Source: JBJXHG01 sp046160865 (GTDB taxonomy: Bacteria > Planctomycetota > UBA1135 > GCA-002686595). Taken from it: a stretch of DNA of 64,000 bases. The notes below the pieces were generated by a model. It was not told the DNA's origin. It made no database searches and worked only from the letters and a program-made list of their open reading frames with translations. The position numbers and the translations under genes are program-made. This document shows, piece after piece, positions 54,960 to 64,000 of the stretch. Location of the stretch: the NCBI GenBank assembly GCA_046160865.1, contig JBJXHG010000108.1:1-64000 (forward strand), read 5' to 3'. Every line of letters begins with the position of its first letter. Position 1 is the stretch's first letter.

Positions 54960-54983
54960 GTCCGGGAAGGTCCACCCCCGGAC
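54960..54983 (-). terminator. Possible transcription terminator hairpin after scpA
   Basis: GTCCGGG at 54960-54966 pairs with CCCGGAC at 54977-54983 around a 10-base loop. It lies downstream of scpA and before trxA on the same strand. No T run follows, so this is tentative. Confidence 0.25.
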
Positions 54984-55011
54984 TCAGGACTCGAAAGCCA
55001 GGCCGAGCGCG

Positions 55012-55860
55012 TCAGGCGCCTTCCGCGGCGACGTTTTCGACGTTCTCGCCGCTCGCCAGCGCGGTTTCTTCCTCGACCGCTTCGTCGTCGAACACGGACG
55101 ATTGCATGACGCTTTCGAAGTCGCCCTCGTGCTCCGGCTTCAGCCGGATCCAGATATCGCTCTTGCGATCGTCCTGCACGACGCCCACCAAGCCGAGCTT
55201 CACGAGCTCGAGCAGGGCGCAGAACGAGCCGATCAGCGACTCGCGCGTCGGCGGCTCGTCGAGCGAGAGCATCAGGTCGCGCAGCAGGAGCTCGCGGTGC
55301 GTGCGGATCTTGTCGGCGAGCGTGCTGACGTAGAACCGCAACGGCCGGTGGTCGGGCGTGATGCGGTGCGCCCTTCCACCGAGCGTCTCCCGCATCAGGC
55401 GCGAGAAGGCGGACAGCAAGTCCCACTGCGTCAGCTCGCCGAGGTCGAGCACCGGCTCGGGACTCTTCTCCACGTCGTCGTGGCGACCGCGGCCGTGCAG
55501 GAGCGCGCGCTCCTCGTAGCGCGTGCCGAGGTCGTCGGACGCTTGCTTGAAGCGGCGGTACTCGATGAGGCGCTGGATGAGCTCGTCCTTCGGATCGAGC
55601 TCCGCTTCGAGGTCGACTTCCTCGCGCGGCAACAGCGACCGCGACTTGATCGCCATCAAGGTCGCCGCCATCACCAGGAAGTCGCCGGCGACCTCGATGT
55701 CGAGCTCGCGCATCGCTTGCAGGTACAGCAAGTAGCCCTGGATGACGCGCGAGATCTCGATCTCGTGGATCTCGACCTCCTGCTCGCGCACGAGGTGCAG
55801 GAGCAGATCCATCGGACCCTGGAAAACGCGCTCGAGGCGGACGGTGAAGACGTCGGTCAC
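55012..55860 (-). CDS. scpA: Segregation and condensation protein ScpA
   Basis: ScpA is the kleisin of the SMC condensin. VFQGPMDLLLHLVREQEVEIHEI at the start, YLLYLQAMRELDIEVAGDFLVMAATLMAIKSRSLLP and a C-terminal winged helix near 180-250 are typical. The GTG start at 55860 overlaps the stop of the upstream M50 protease gene (GTGA). The length is 282 residues with an acidic tail. SMC and scpB are outside the window. Confidence 0.92.
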   Translation of the reverse strand: MTDVFTVRLERVFQGPMDLLLHLVREQEVEIHEIEISRVIQGYLLYLQAMRELDIEVAGDFLVMAATLMAIKSRSLLPREEVDLEAELDPKDELIQRLIEYRRFKQASDDLGTRYEERALLHGRGRHDDVEKSPEPVLDLGELTQWDLLSAFSRLMRETLGGRAHRITPDHRPLRFYVSTLADKIRTHRELLLRDLMLSLDEPPTRESLIGSFCALLELVKLGLVGVVQDDRKSDIWIRLKPEHEGDFESVMQSSVFDDEAVEEETALASGENVENVAAEGA

Positions 55861-56615
55861 AAACGGCCTCCCAGCGTGATCGCAGAGTCGATGGCCACCA
55901 GAACGACGTTGATCGCGCGGTGGAGCCAGAGGTTGACGACGGGAACGAACATGATCAGGCCGAACACGATGAGGATCCCGAAGCTCTCGAGGCGGCCGTA
56001 CGGCTCGCGCAGCTCGCTCGGAAGCAGGTACGACATCACGCGCGAGCCGTCGAGCGGCGGGATCGGGACCAGGTTGAACACCGCGAGCAGGACGTTGAAC
56101 TCCGCGGCGGTGTTGAGGACTTGCGGGAGCAGGTCGAACCGGCGCTCGCCGATGCTGCCCGCGGCCCCGTTGTACCAGCCGGTCCGCACGAACAGGTGCC
56201 AGCCCGCCACGAACAGCACGGCGAGCAGGATGTTCGACAGCGGCCCCGCGAGGGCGACCAGGCTCATGTCGCGCCACGGGTGCCGCAGGCGGTGGAACGC
56301 CACCGGCACCGGCTTCGCGCCGCCGAAGATCATCCCGCTCGTCGCCATCATGATCCCGGGCAGGATGATCGTCATGAACGGATCGATGTGCGGGAGCGGA
56401 TTGAGGGTGATCCGGCCGAGGTCGCGGCCGGTCGTATCGCCGCACTTGAGTGCCACCCAGGCGTGCGCCGCCTCGTGGAAGCTGAGCGAGATCACGAGGA
56501 TGACGAGCGTGATCGCGATGCGCGGCAGATCCGCCGTGTCCATCGCGAGCGCCGCGAACGGCACTGAGCCGAAGAGCGCTGCCAAACAGATCCGACGACG
56601 CATGCTGCGGCGCAT
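55857..56615 (-). CDS. Site-2-type M50 membrane metalloprotease
   Basis: A polytopic membrane protein with the zinc motif HEAAH (His47, Glu48, His51) in the first main segment and NLVPIPPLDGSRV later, where the aspartate is the third ligand. This is the short rhomboid-like YwhC/S2P group of M50 proteases, about 252 residues. I chose the ATG at 56615; the frame extends upstream, but residues there are not family-like, and an ATG at residue 25 (MDTADL) is also possible. Its stop overlaps scpA. The substrate is unknown. Confidence 0.85.
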   Translation of the reverse strand: MRRSMRRRICLAALFGSVPFAALAMDTADLPRIAITLVILVISLSFHEAAHAWVALKCGDTTGRDLGRITLNPLPHIDPFMTIILPGIMMATSGMIFGGAKPVPVAFHRLRHPWRDMSLVALAGPLSNILLAVLFVAGWHLFVRTGWYNGAAGSIGERRFDLLPQVLNTAAEFNVLLAVFNLVPIPPLDGSRVMSYLLPSELREPYGRLESFGILIVFGLIMFVPVVNLWLHRAINVVLVAIDSAITLGGRL

Positions 56616-56755
56616 CTTAGCGTGCGCTCCGCGCGGCAGACCGCGCATGCGCGCGGGCGCCTTGATGGTCGCCTTCGAGCAGGCATAGAATCCGCGCGCA
56701 GGGTCGGGCAGTCGGGGGTCTGCCGAAACTCGGTCCGCCATTCATAGAGGAAGGA

Positions 56756-57766
56756 ATGCCGAGCTTGTCCCCCGACCGAGAGGTCTCCCGCGAAGTCGCG
56801 CAGCTGCGTATCAGCCGCGCGGCCGAGGTGCTGCGCCTCGAAGCGAAGACGATCGCGCACCTCGAGCACACCCTCGACGAGCGCTTCGTGCGCGCGATCG
56901 ATCTCCTGCTCGGCTGCGAGGGTTCGGTGGTCACGACCGGCGTCGGCAAGGCCGGGCTCGTCGGCCAGAAGGTGTCGGCGACGCTCGCGAGCACCGGCAC
57001 GCCCTCGATCTATCTCCACCCGACCGACGCCCAGCACGGCGACCTGGGCCGGATCCGCGCGCGCGACGTGCTGTTCGCGTTCTCGAACTCGGGCGAGACG
57101 GCCGAGGTGAACGCGCTGATCGGACCGGTGCGCCGGATCGGCGCGCGCGTGATCTCGATGACCGGCGCGCCGCAATCGACGCTCGCGCGCCATTCCGATT
57201 GCGTCCTCGACATCGGCCCGATCGAGGAAGCGTGCCCGATGAATCTCGCGCCGACGACGAGCACGTCGGCGATGCTGGCACTCGGCGACGCCGTCGCGAT
57301 GGTGGTGATGCAGGAGCGCGCGTTTCGGCGCGAGGACTACGCGCTGTTCCATCCGGCCGGGAGCCTCGGCCGCAAGCTGATGCGCGTCGCGGAGGTGATG
57401 CGGCGGGGCGACCAGCTGCCGCTCGCCGCGAGCGGCTCGAGCATCCGCAAGGTGCTCGACGTCATGAACCACACGCCGGGACGCCCCGGCGCAGCGCTGA
57501 TCACCGACGGCTCCGGCGCGCTGATCGGCATCTTCACGCACGGCGACCTGTCGCGGCTCCTCGAGAAGAGCGACCACCTCGACCTCGCGGCGCCGGTCGA
57601 CACGTACATGGGCAAGAGCCCGAAGTCGATCGGTCCGGAACAACTCGTGCAGGAAGCGCAACGCTTGATGCAGGACAATCGCATCGACCAGATCGCGGTG
57701 ATCGACGCCGCGCGCCGTGCGATCGGTCTGCTCGACGTCCAAGATTTGCTCGACATCCGTTTCTGA
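56756..57766 (+). CDS. kdsD: D-arabinose 5-phosphate isomerase KdsD
   Basis: KdsD makes arabinose 5-phosphate, the precursor of the LPS sugar Kdo. A SIS domain with VVTTGVGKAGLVGQKVSATLAS and FSNSGETAEV fills about 1-200, and two CBS domains the rest (TPGRPGAALITDGSGALIGI). The ATG has a strong ribosome site (GAGGAAGG). The length of 336 residues is normal. It is followed by kdsC and the Lpt-like gene, the same order as in proteobacterial kdsD-kdsC-lptC. Confidence 0.93.
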   Translation: MPSLSPDREVSREVAQLRISRAAEVLRLEAKTIAHLEHTLDERFVRAIDLLLGCEGSVVTTGVGKAGLVGQKVSATLASTGTPSIYLHPTDAQHGDLGRIRARDVLFAFSNSGETAEVNALIGPVRRIGARVISMTGAPQSTLARHSDCVLDIGPIEEACPMNLAPTTSTSAMLALGDAVAMVVMQERAFRREDYALFHPAGSLGRKLMRVAEVMRRGDQLPLAASGSSIRKVLDVMNHTPGRPGAALITDGSGALIGIFTHGDLSRLLEKSDHLDLAAPVDTYMGKSPKSIGPEQLVQEAQRLMQDNRIDQIAVIDAARRAIGLLDVQDLLDIRF

Positions 57767-57877
57767 GCTTCCGAACGCCTCAGCGAATGCTCCGATCCAT
57801 CGAATGCCGAAGCGCGCCGAGCTTTGGCCGCTCGTCGCCGCGGCGCACCGGATCCTTCTGAAAGGCGTTTTCCTCAC

Positions 57878-58417
57878 GTGTCCGCTGATCGCACACCGCA
57901 CGAGCGCTTGCGCGGTGCGCGCCTCCTCGCACTCGACGTGGACGGCGTGCTCACCGACGGACGTGTCGTGTACTCCGCGTACGGACCGCCCGACGAGCTG
58001 CAGCACTTCGACGTGCAAGACGGCATCGCGCTGCGCTGGCTGATCGAGGCCGGCGTCGTCGTCACGTGGATCACAGGCCGCGGTTGTCTCGCGACGACCT
58101 TTCGCGCGCGCGAGCTCGGCGTCGAGGAATGCCACACGAAAGTCGTGTCGAAGCGCGCGACACTGCGCGCGATCCAAGAGCGCCTTTCGATCGGCGTCGC
58201 AGAGACCGTCGCGATGGGTGACGACCTGCCCGATCTCGGCCTGCGTGCGCAAGCGGGCGTCTTCGTCGCACCTGCGAACGCGCGCGACGAGATCAAGGCG
58301 CGCGCCGATTGGACGGTGACCGCGCGCGGCGGCGCGGGCGCCGTGCGCGAGCTCGCCGAAGCGATCTTGCGCGCGCGCGGCCGGTGGGACTCGATCGTCG
58401 AAGCCGCGGAGCGATGA
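57878..58417 (+). CDS. kdsC: 3-deoxy-D-manno-octulosonate 8-phosphate phosphatase KdsC
   Basis: KdsC removes phosphate from Kdo 8-phosphate. A capless HAD protein of 179 residues: nucleophile Asp20 and Asp22 in LALDVDGVLTDGR, WITGRG as motif II, and VAMGDDLPDLGL as motif III. I chose the GTG at 57878. The stop overlaps the next start (ATGA), so it is coupled to the giant Lpt-like gene. Confidence 0.92.
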   Translation: MSADRTPHERLRGARLLALDVDGVLTDGRVVYSAYGPPDELQHFDVQDGIALRWLIEAGVVVTWITGRGCLATTFRARELGVEECHTKVVSKRATLRAIQERLSIGVAETVAMGDDLPDLGLRAQAGVFVAPANARDEIKARADWTVTARGGAGAVRELAEAILRARGRWDSIVEAAER

Positions 58418-61400
58418 GGAAGGCGCTCCTCTTCCTTCTCATCTTCGGCGCGGGACTCGCCGTCGTGCTGTGGCTGCGCGGGCGACGGCCTCCGCCCGCG
58501 CTCGTTCCGCCGCAGACGAACGAGCCGAGCGAGTTCACCGAGGTCGACGTGCCTTCGAAGAAGGACGAGACCGGCGCGGTGAAGGAATCGCAGGCGATCG
58601 GCGTGCGGCTCGACGGCCGCTTGTCCGCACGACAGTTCGGCGGCGAGGGCACGACGCAGCAGACCTTGTACGAGCTCGACGCATCCGACGTCGATCTCGT
58701 CGAGAACGACGCCTACGACTTGAAGGACCTCGAGGTCGGCCTGCGCGACCCGCAGACGAACTCGCTGCGCGCGCGCCTGCGCGCCCGCCGCGCGCGAGCG
58801 CGCTTCGAGCTGGAGAACGGCAAGCCGCGCGTGCGCGACGACGTGCCGATCGAGCTCGAAACGGTCGAGCTCACGCTCTTCGAAGGCGCGCCCGTCGTCC
58901 CGCTCACGTTCACCGTGCCGAACTTGTCGTGGCAGCTCGGCGAGTCGCGCTTCACCTCGGCGGACGACGTGCAGCTCTCCGGGCGCGGGCTCGCGGCGAC
59001 CGGCACCGGGCTCGACGTGACGATGCACGACACGACGGTGCGGCTGCTCAAGCGCGGCGAGATCCGGCTCGACGTCGGCGAAGGCTCGCAAGCCGTGCTC
59101 TCCGCGCAAGGAAACGGCCCGATCGTCGCGAGCCGCGACGCGGACGGACGCCTCGATCTCGCGGCGACGGAGTCGGCGCGCTGGTCGGTCACGGGCGCGC
59201 GCACGGCCGTCGTCGACGCGCGCGCGCTGCACCTCGTCGGCCAAACGCGCGACGACGGCGATACGCGCTTCGAGCTCGTGCGTGCGGACGCGGTCGGCGA
59301 GGCGAAGCTCGCGAGTCAGGGCGACGTGTTCTCCGCCGATCGCGCCGACTTCACGTTCACCGCCGCGGGCGTGCTCGCGGAAGCGACGCTCACCGGCAAC
59401 GTCGTGCTGCAAGGCCGCGGCGACGAGTTCCGCTCCGAAGCGGCGACGTTCGCGTTCGGCACCGGCGGCCGGCTGTCGACCGCGGTGTTGCGCGGCAAGC
59501 CGAGCGGCACGGTGCAGATCGGCAAGATCCTCGCGGCGCCGGGCAGCACCAGCGAATCCGCGCGCGCCGAGATCGAGGGCGCGGGTCCGCTCCAGCTCAC
59601 GTTCGAGCGCGACACGCGACTCGATCTCGCGGGTCCCGGCGAGCTGCGCATTCCCGAGCTCGCGTTCTCGTTGAAGGCGAACGGCGCGCTGCGCGGTCTC
59701 GTCGCGAACGACCGGCGCAGTGCCGAGCTCTTCGCGAACGACGCCGTCGAGCTCTCCTACGAAGCGAGCGTCCTGATGACGGAGAGCCTCGCGATGCGCT
59801 TCTCGACCGACGCGGCCGGCGTGCAATCCGTCGACGCGACGACGGAGGGCCTGACGCTCTTGCACGGCGCGGTGCCGGGCGAACGTCCGATCATGCTCGA
59901 GGCGCGCGAAGGCTTGTCGGTGCGCGCAGTCGGCGATCACGTCGTCGTGCCGCTCGCGAGCGCCGTGCACATCGCGCAGAGCGATTCCGGCGGCTTCGAT
60001 GCGCGCGCGCAGTCGGTGCGCGACTTCGACTGGAAGGCGCGCACGTTCGTCGCGCAGGGCGGCGTGACGTACGACACACCGACTGCGCGCGGCGAAGCCG
60101 AGACGGCGACGGCGCACGGCGACAAGGATCTCGAGCTCGAAGGAACGAGCGAGAAGCCGGCGCGCTACCGCATGGTCCGCGACGATGCGCCAGAGTCGCG
60201 CGCCGAGGTGGAGATCCAGGCGCAGCGCATTCGCGCGCGCGCGAATCGGCTCGAAGCGAGCGGCCGCGTGCGCACGGTCGTCGCGGCGACGGATCGCTCG
60301 TACGAGCTCGATGGCGAAGCGCTCGAGCTCGATCTGCACGAGCCCGCCGTGGCCGGCGGCGCGCGCACGTTCCGCGCGCACGCGTCGGGCGCGGTCGCGG
60401 CGCGACTGCGCTCTCCGGAGGGTACGGGCGACGTGTCGTGCGCGGACCTCGTCGTCGAAGGCGAGCTCGCGCGGGAAGACGGCGCGTCGAAGAGCGCGCC
60501 GCTCGCACGTTCGAGCGTGCGCGCGGAGGGCGACGTGCGCATCGATCTGTCGGGCGAAGGTGGACTGCAGGGCGCGTGCGACGTGTTCACGCTCGATCCG
60601 AACGGGCGCGGCCGTCTCACGGCGCTGCCGGGCAAGCGCGTGCAGGCGGCCGGGACGTTGGCGCGCGACGGCGCGCCGTACGACATGCTCGCGGACTGGA
60701 TCGAGTTCGACGAAACGAGCTTGGATTCGGCCGGTGTCGACGTGCGCCTGGTCGGCAACGCGCTCTCGTCGTTCCCGCTGCCTTCGATCTCCACACCGAT
60801 GTTGCGCGAGCTCTCGACGGACCGGTTCCACGTCGACGAGAACGAGGTGCGCCTCGAAGGACACGCGCACGCGAAGGGCGACACGGTGCACGGCGAGACG
60901 TGGTGGCTCGATGCGGGTGCGCTGCGCCTGCGCGGGCGTTGGACCGGCGCGGACGACGCGCGCGAGTTCCAGTACGAGAGCCTCGTCGCATCGGGCGGAT
61001 TCGACGCCGGGCTCGCGGAGCGCGCGCGCGCACAGGGCGAGACGCTCACGGGCATCGGCGGCAACCTGCGCATCGAGGGTCAGCCGGCACTGCTCGTGCT
61101 GGACGACATCGAGGCCGAATCGTCGTGGATCGAGTACGACCTGGCGAACATGCTGCTCGCGACCGATCGCGGCACGCTGCGCCCGAGCCAACGTTCGGCT
61201 GGCGGCGATTGGAGCCTGACGTACGAGTCGATGAAGCCGTTCGATCGGATCGACTCGACGATCCTCGTCATACGCAATCCGGTGCTCCGGCAAGGCGCGG
61301 ACGAGATGCGCGCCGACTGGACTCTGCTGTGGGTCGACCGCGACGAGTGGATCAAGAGCACGCACAAGGTGCTCGAGCAGACGACCGGCGAGCCGGACTT

Positions 61401-63549
61401 GCGCGTGCGCGTACCGGATGCGCCGCCGCCGGCGCCCGCGCGCAAGGACAAGGAGCTGATCGGTCCGTTGCGCAAGAAGCTCGACCAGCTCTACCGCGAG
61501 ACCCCCGCGCTGCGCTCGTTCAGCGAAATCTACGTCGAAGGCAACATCGAGTACCTGCGCAACCGCGAGCGCGCCGGGCGTGCGTCGGCCGTGTACGTGG
61601 ATCTCGTCGAGACGCGCGGCTGGCTGCAAGGCGCGGACTTGTCGATCGACATCGAGACGCGCGATCGTCCGCATCGCCTGCGCGCGAAGGCCGATTGGCT
61701 GCACATCATGCCGGACGGTCTCGCGGCGCGAGACGCGGTCGTGACGTCGTGCACGCACGACGAGCCGCACTACGTCATCAAGACCGGCGACTTCCGCATC
61801 TCGCTGAACGAGGACGAGAGCATCACCGTCGCGGCGCGCGAGAACGAGCTCGGCTTCGGCAACACGATGGCGATTCCGATGCCCGCGCTCGTCGTGCCGA
61901 CGAACGAAGACTTCGTGCCGATCCTCGACAAGATCGCGGCCGGCAACATGGCGAAGTTCGGCACGTCCGTGCAGGCCTCGTTCAACTTCACGCTCGGCAG
62001 CCTGGGGCGCGGGATCGGACGCGTGTTCGGCAAGCTGCTCGATTTCCCCGACTCCGACCTCAAGGGTCACTGGCGCTTCCGGCCGGGTTATCTCGGCTCG
62101 CGCGGCGTGATCCTCGGCACGGGCATCGAGTTCAACGTGCCCGAGAAGTTCAACCTCGACATGGCGGTCGACGGCATTCCCGACGACGCGGAGGACAAGG
62201 GCCTCGTGCGCGTGCCGACCGAGGACCGCGACACGCTGCGCGCGTGGTTCCGCTCGCGCGGCCGCTACTACGTCGAGCCCGACGAGTGGTTCGATCTCGC
62301 GCTCTCGTATCAAACCGACCCCGGCGTGCAAGCGGAGTTCTTCGAGCGCGACTACCTCGAGTACGAGCAGAAGGACAATTACCTGCACTGGCGCAAGGCG
62401 CGCGACCAGTACTACTTCAACGCGAGCGTCAAGGTGCTGCTCGAGGATCGAACCGACGTCGAGGAGCTGCCGTCGGTCGGCGCGTATCGCGGACTGACGC
62501 CGATCGGACACCTCGGAACGCTGCCGCTCCTCTACAAGGCGAATCTCGACGCCGCGTACTTGCGGCGCAGGAACGGCGACGCGCAGTTCTACCCGCCGTT
62601 CGAGCCGGCGTTCTCCGAGTCGCAGTTCGAGGATCCGGCCACCGTGCGCGCCGGCGAGCGCGACGTGCTGCGGCTCGACACGACGCACCGCTTGGAAACG
62701 CCATTCGCGCTGGGCTTCGGCGGGTTGCGCGCGACACCGTTCGTCGCGGCGCGCGCGACCATGTGGGACGAGGGCATCGACGCGAGCGAAGCGCCGCGGC
62801 GCGGCGGACTGTTCGCGGGCGTCGATCTCGCCACGACGATCTGGCGGCGCTACGGCGCGAACACGATCCACTCCGTGTCGCCGGTCGTCAGCGTGCACGC
62901 CGACGTGATGTCGGAAGAAGTGAACGGCGAGCCCGTGCCGATCGACCGCGTCGAGGATCCGATCGACGGACGCTTCATCGATCTCGGCCTGCGCACGCGC
63001 TTGTGGAAACCAGGTGCGTCGGAGCACTTCGACTTGGAAGCGCGCGTGCGCCACGGCGCCGATCTGCCCGATGGCGAGGAGTCGGGCTTCCAGCCGATCG
63101 CGGCGCTGGCCGAGTTCCTCACGTTCGTCGACGACGTGCCGGTCGGCATGACGCACGACGGACGCTACTCGACCGAGAACGGCGACACCGTTTACTCGCG
63201 CACGTTCGTCGGCTTCGAGCCGCACCCGAAGCTCGGCATCGAGTTCGGGTATCACCGCGGACTCAACGAGGACGGCTTGCGGTTGTACGAAGCGGCGTCG
63301 CTCTCGGCTCGTTATCGCGCGACGAAGAAGTGGGAGATCGAGCTCGACCAGACGATCTCGATCGCGGAGGACGAGGAGCTCGACAACAGCGTGTTGCTGC
63401 GCCGCATCGGCCACGACTTCATCCTCGAGACGGAAGTCAGCTACCGCGCGGGCGAAGGCTCGAGCTTCAGCTTCGGCATCGTCCCCGATCTGTCGTGGAA
63501 GCGCTCGAGCCTCGGGTTGATCGATCGCTGGCTCGGCTCGACTCGTTAG
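58414..63549 (+). CDS. Giant LPS-transport protein, LptC-LptA-LptD-like fusion
   Basis: A 1,711-residue protein. Residues about 3-22 are one hydrophobic segment flanked by basic residues with no clear cleavage site, like the LptC anchor. Residues about 30-1,080 are repeated beta-rich OstA/LptC-like segments (for example SADRADFTFTAAGVLAEATL, ITLTGNVVLQGRGDEFRSE). After VVTSCTHDEP (Cys1113), which resembles the LptD N-terminal cysteine region, the last 600 residues look like an LptD beta-barrel. Position right after kdsD-kdsC supports LPS transport. It could bridge inner and outer membranes. The domain calls are by eye; a large AsmA/TamB-like protein is the main alternative. Confidence 0.65.
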   Translation: MRKALLFLLIFGAGLAVVLWLRGRRPPPALVPPQTNEPSEFTEVDVPSKKDETGAVKESQAIGVRLDGRLSARQFGGEGTTQQTLYELDASDVDLVENDAYDLKDLEVGLRDPQTNSLRARLRARRARARFELENGKPRVRDDVPIELETVELTLFEGAPVVPLTFTVPNLSWQLGESRFTSADDVQLSGRGLAATGTGLDVTMHDTTVRLLKRGEIRLDVGEGSQAVLSAQGNGPIVASRDADGRLDLAATESARWSVTGARTAVVDARALHLVGQTRDDGDTRFELVRADAVGEAKLASQGDVFSADRADFTFTAAGVLAEATLTGNVVLQGRGDEFRSEAATFAFGTGGRLSTAVLRGKPSGTVQIGKILAAPGSTSESARAEIEGAGPLQLTFERDTRLDLAGPGELRIPELAFSLKANGALRGLVANDRRSAELFANDAVELSYEASVLMTESLAMRFSTDAAGVQSVDATTEGLTLLHGAVPGERPIMLEAREGLSVRAVGDHVVVPLASAVHIAQSDSGGFDARAQSVRDFDWKARTFVAQGGVTYDTPTARGEAETATAHGDKDLELEGTSEKPARYRMVRDDAPESRAEVEIQAQRIRARANRLEASGRVRTVVAATDRSYELDGEALELDLHEPAVAGGARTFRAHASGAVAARLRSPEGTGDVSCADLVVEGELAREDGASKSAPLARSSVRAEGDVRIDLSGEGGLQGACDVFTLDPNGRGRLTALPGKRVQAAGTLARDGAPYDMLADWIEFDETSLDSAGVDVRLVGNALSSFPLPSISTPMLRELSTDRFHVDENEVRLEGHAHAKGDTVHGETWWLDAGALRLRGRWTGADDAREFQYESLVASGGFDAGLAERARAQGETLTGIGGNLRIEGQPALLVLDDIEAESSWIEYDLANMLLATDRGTLRPSQRSAGGDWSLTYESMKPFDRIDSTILVIRNPVLRQGADEMRADWTLLWVDRDEWIKSTHKVLEQTTGEPDLRVRVPDAPPPAPARKDKELIGPLRKKLDQLYRETPALRSFSEIYVEGNIEYLRNRERAGRASAVYVDLVETRGWLQGADLSIDIETRDRPHRLRAKADWLHIMPDGLAARDAVVTSCTHDEPHYVIKTGDFRISLNEDESITVAARENELGFGNTMAIPMPALVVPTNEDFVPILDKIAAGNMAKFGTSVQASFNFTLGSLGRGIGRVFGKLLDFPDSDLKGHWRFRPGYLGSRGVILGTGIEFNVPEKFNLDMAVDGIPDDAEDKGLVRVPTEDRDTLRAWFRSRGRYYVEPDEWFDLALSYQTDPGVQAEFFERDYLEYEQKDNYLHWRKARDQYYFNASVKVLLEDRTDVEELPSVGAYRGLTPIGHLGTLPLLYKANLDAAYLRRRNGDAQFYPPFEPAFSESQFEDPATVRAGERDVLRLDTTHRLETPFALGFGGLRATPFVAARATMWDEGIDASEAPRRGGLFAGVDLATTIWRRYGANTIHSVSPVVSVHADVMSEEVNGEPVPIDRVEDPIDGRFIDLGLRTRLWKPGASEHFDLEARVRHGADLPDGEESGFQPIAALAEFLTFVDDVPVGMTHDGRYSTENGDTVYSRTFVGFEPHPKLGIEFGYHRGLNEDGLRLYEAASLSARYRATKKWEIELDQTISIAEDEELDNSVLLRRIGHDFILETEVSYRAGEGSSFSFGIVPDLSWKRSSLGLIDRWLGSTR

Positions 63550-63659
63550 AGGTTCTTGGCCAGCGTCGCCGCGCGAGTGCGCATCTTCCCGGCGCCGTGC
63601 GCGCGAGCGCATCCCGCGCGCGCGACCCGCGCCCGCCTGCCGGTGTAGAGTGAACGCCC

Positions 63660-64000
63660 GTGCTCGGACTGATCGACAACCTGGGCTTCGGCGAGTTCCT
63701 GATCGTCGGCGTGGCCGCGCTCCTGATCTTCGGCAAGCGCTTGCCGGAGGTCGCGGCGCAGGCCGGCGCGCAGATCGCGAAGTTCAAGCGCTCGCTCGAG
63801 ACGATGCGCCGCGACACGGGAATCGATCAGGAAATCCAGAAAGTGCGCAGCGAGCTCACGAACGTCGTGCCGCGCGACGTCATTCCGCGCGATCTGTCGA
63901 TCGGTGAGATGGCGCGCATGGCGACGCGCGAGATCCAAGCCTCGCTGCGCGACGTCGAGACGGTCGACTCGAAGGTGCCTGTCGCGCCGTCCACTGCGGC
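63660..64000 (+). CDS. tatA: Twin-arginine translocase TatA/TatB subunit, cut by window end
   Basis: The start GTG at 63660 opens a frame with the single membrane segment LGFGEFLIVGVAALLIFGKRLPEVAAQAGAQIAKF, which has the TatA/B FG hinge and the amphipathic helix. Residues 40 onward are a charged helical tail, longer than TatA and more like TatB, so TatB is the alternative. The 3' end runs past the window. It helps export folded proteins. Confidence 0.85.
   Translation, partial: MLGLIDNLGFGEFLIVGVAALLIFGKRLPEVAAQAGAQIAKFKRSLETMRRDTGIDQEIQKVRSELTNVVPRDVIPRDLSIGEMARMATREIQASLRDVETVDSKVPVAPSTA

Noticed and set aside
57874..63612. Very long open frame (over 1,900 codons) on the minus strand opposite the Lpt-like gene
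   Set aside because: Arg/Glu-rich translation without motifs, mirror of a strongly coding plus-strand gene; long antisense frames are expected in GC-rich DNA.

Overview
This is a GC-rich bacterial chromosomal window from a Gram-negative-type (diderm, LPS-making) organism that also makes bacillithiol. The combination fits a planctomycete-like lineage (inference, moderate confidence): class II ribonucleotide reductase with a C-terminal zinc ribbon, RNase HIII, a bsh pathway, an HPr-domain fusion, a free-standing MshEN protein and an Lpt-type envelope gene. I saw no rRNA, tRNA or CRISPR array. The window lies around the replication origin: gyrA, parB, a perfect parS, parA, dnaA, dnaN, dciA and gyrB are all present, and DnaA-box-like palindromes flank dnaA.

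Layout. 1-5.0 kb: two small exported proteins, queC, a secretin-N lipoprotein, mazG and an ABC ATPase. 5.2-7.9 kb: the matching FtsX-type permease, separated from the ATPase by a 221-bp foldback element. 8.1-15.8 kb (minus): nrdJ, then the likely unit gyrA-yqeY-murJ, with gyrA broken by a one-base frameshift. 15.8-27.6 kb: an eIF2B-like protein, flavin reductase, the rnhC-dapF-M48 protease unit, a Rieske protein, cystathionine beta-synthase type enzyme, HAD hydrolase, GT2 glycosyltransferase, DUF72 and a DUF374 acyltransferase. 27.8-34.9 kb: cyclophilin, parS/parB, a membrane protein with a phosphoesterase, an HPr-fusion protein, a sigma-70 factor and hemW. 35.3-42.8 kb: a tightly coupled run pyrF-bshC-bshB-parA-bshA-cysteine desulfurase, with the chromosome-partition ATPase embedded among bacillithiol genes. 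42.9-48.7 kb: dnaA, dnaN, dciA, gyrB. 49.3-52.1 kb: an MshEN protein and a compact graspetide (microviridin-like) RiPP locus (ATP-grasp ligase plus a 55-residue precursor), with an SDR upstream. 52.2-56.6 kb (minus): rsmB, fmt, trxA, scpA and an M50 protease. 56.8-64.0 kb (plus): kdsD-kdsC and a 1,711-residue protein that looks like LptC, LptA and LptD joined in one chain, then tatA cut by the window end.

Most notable. (1) The kdsD-kdsC-[LptC/A/D-like] unit may encode a single-chain LPS bridge across the envelope. (2) A minimal graspetide locus has a precursor with the PFFAKYL leader motif and a lysine-free core. (3) At least three families of short foldback (MITE-like) elements sit exactly at gene borders; one 66-bp copy supplies the TAG stop codons of two convergent genes at its two ends, and another supplies the ATG of the MshEN gene. 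(4) A C-terminal HPr domain with both regulatory residues is fused to an unknown helical protein.

Most genes have tight spacing or ATGA/GTGA overlaps, so translational coupling is common. All identifications rest on motifs read by eye; no database search was run.
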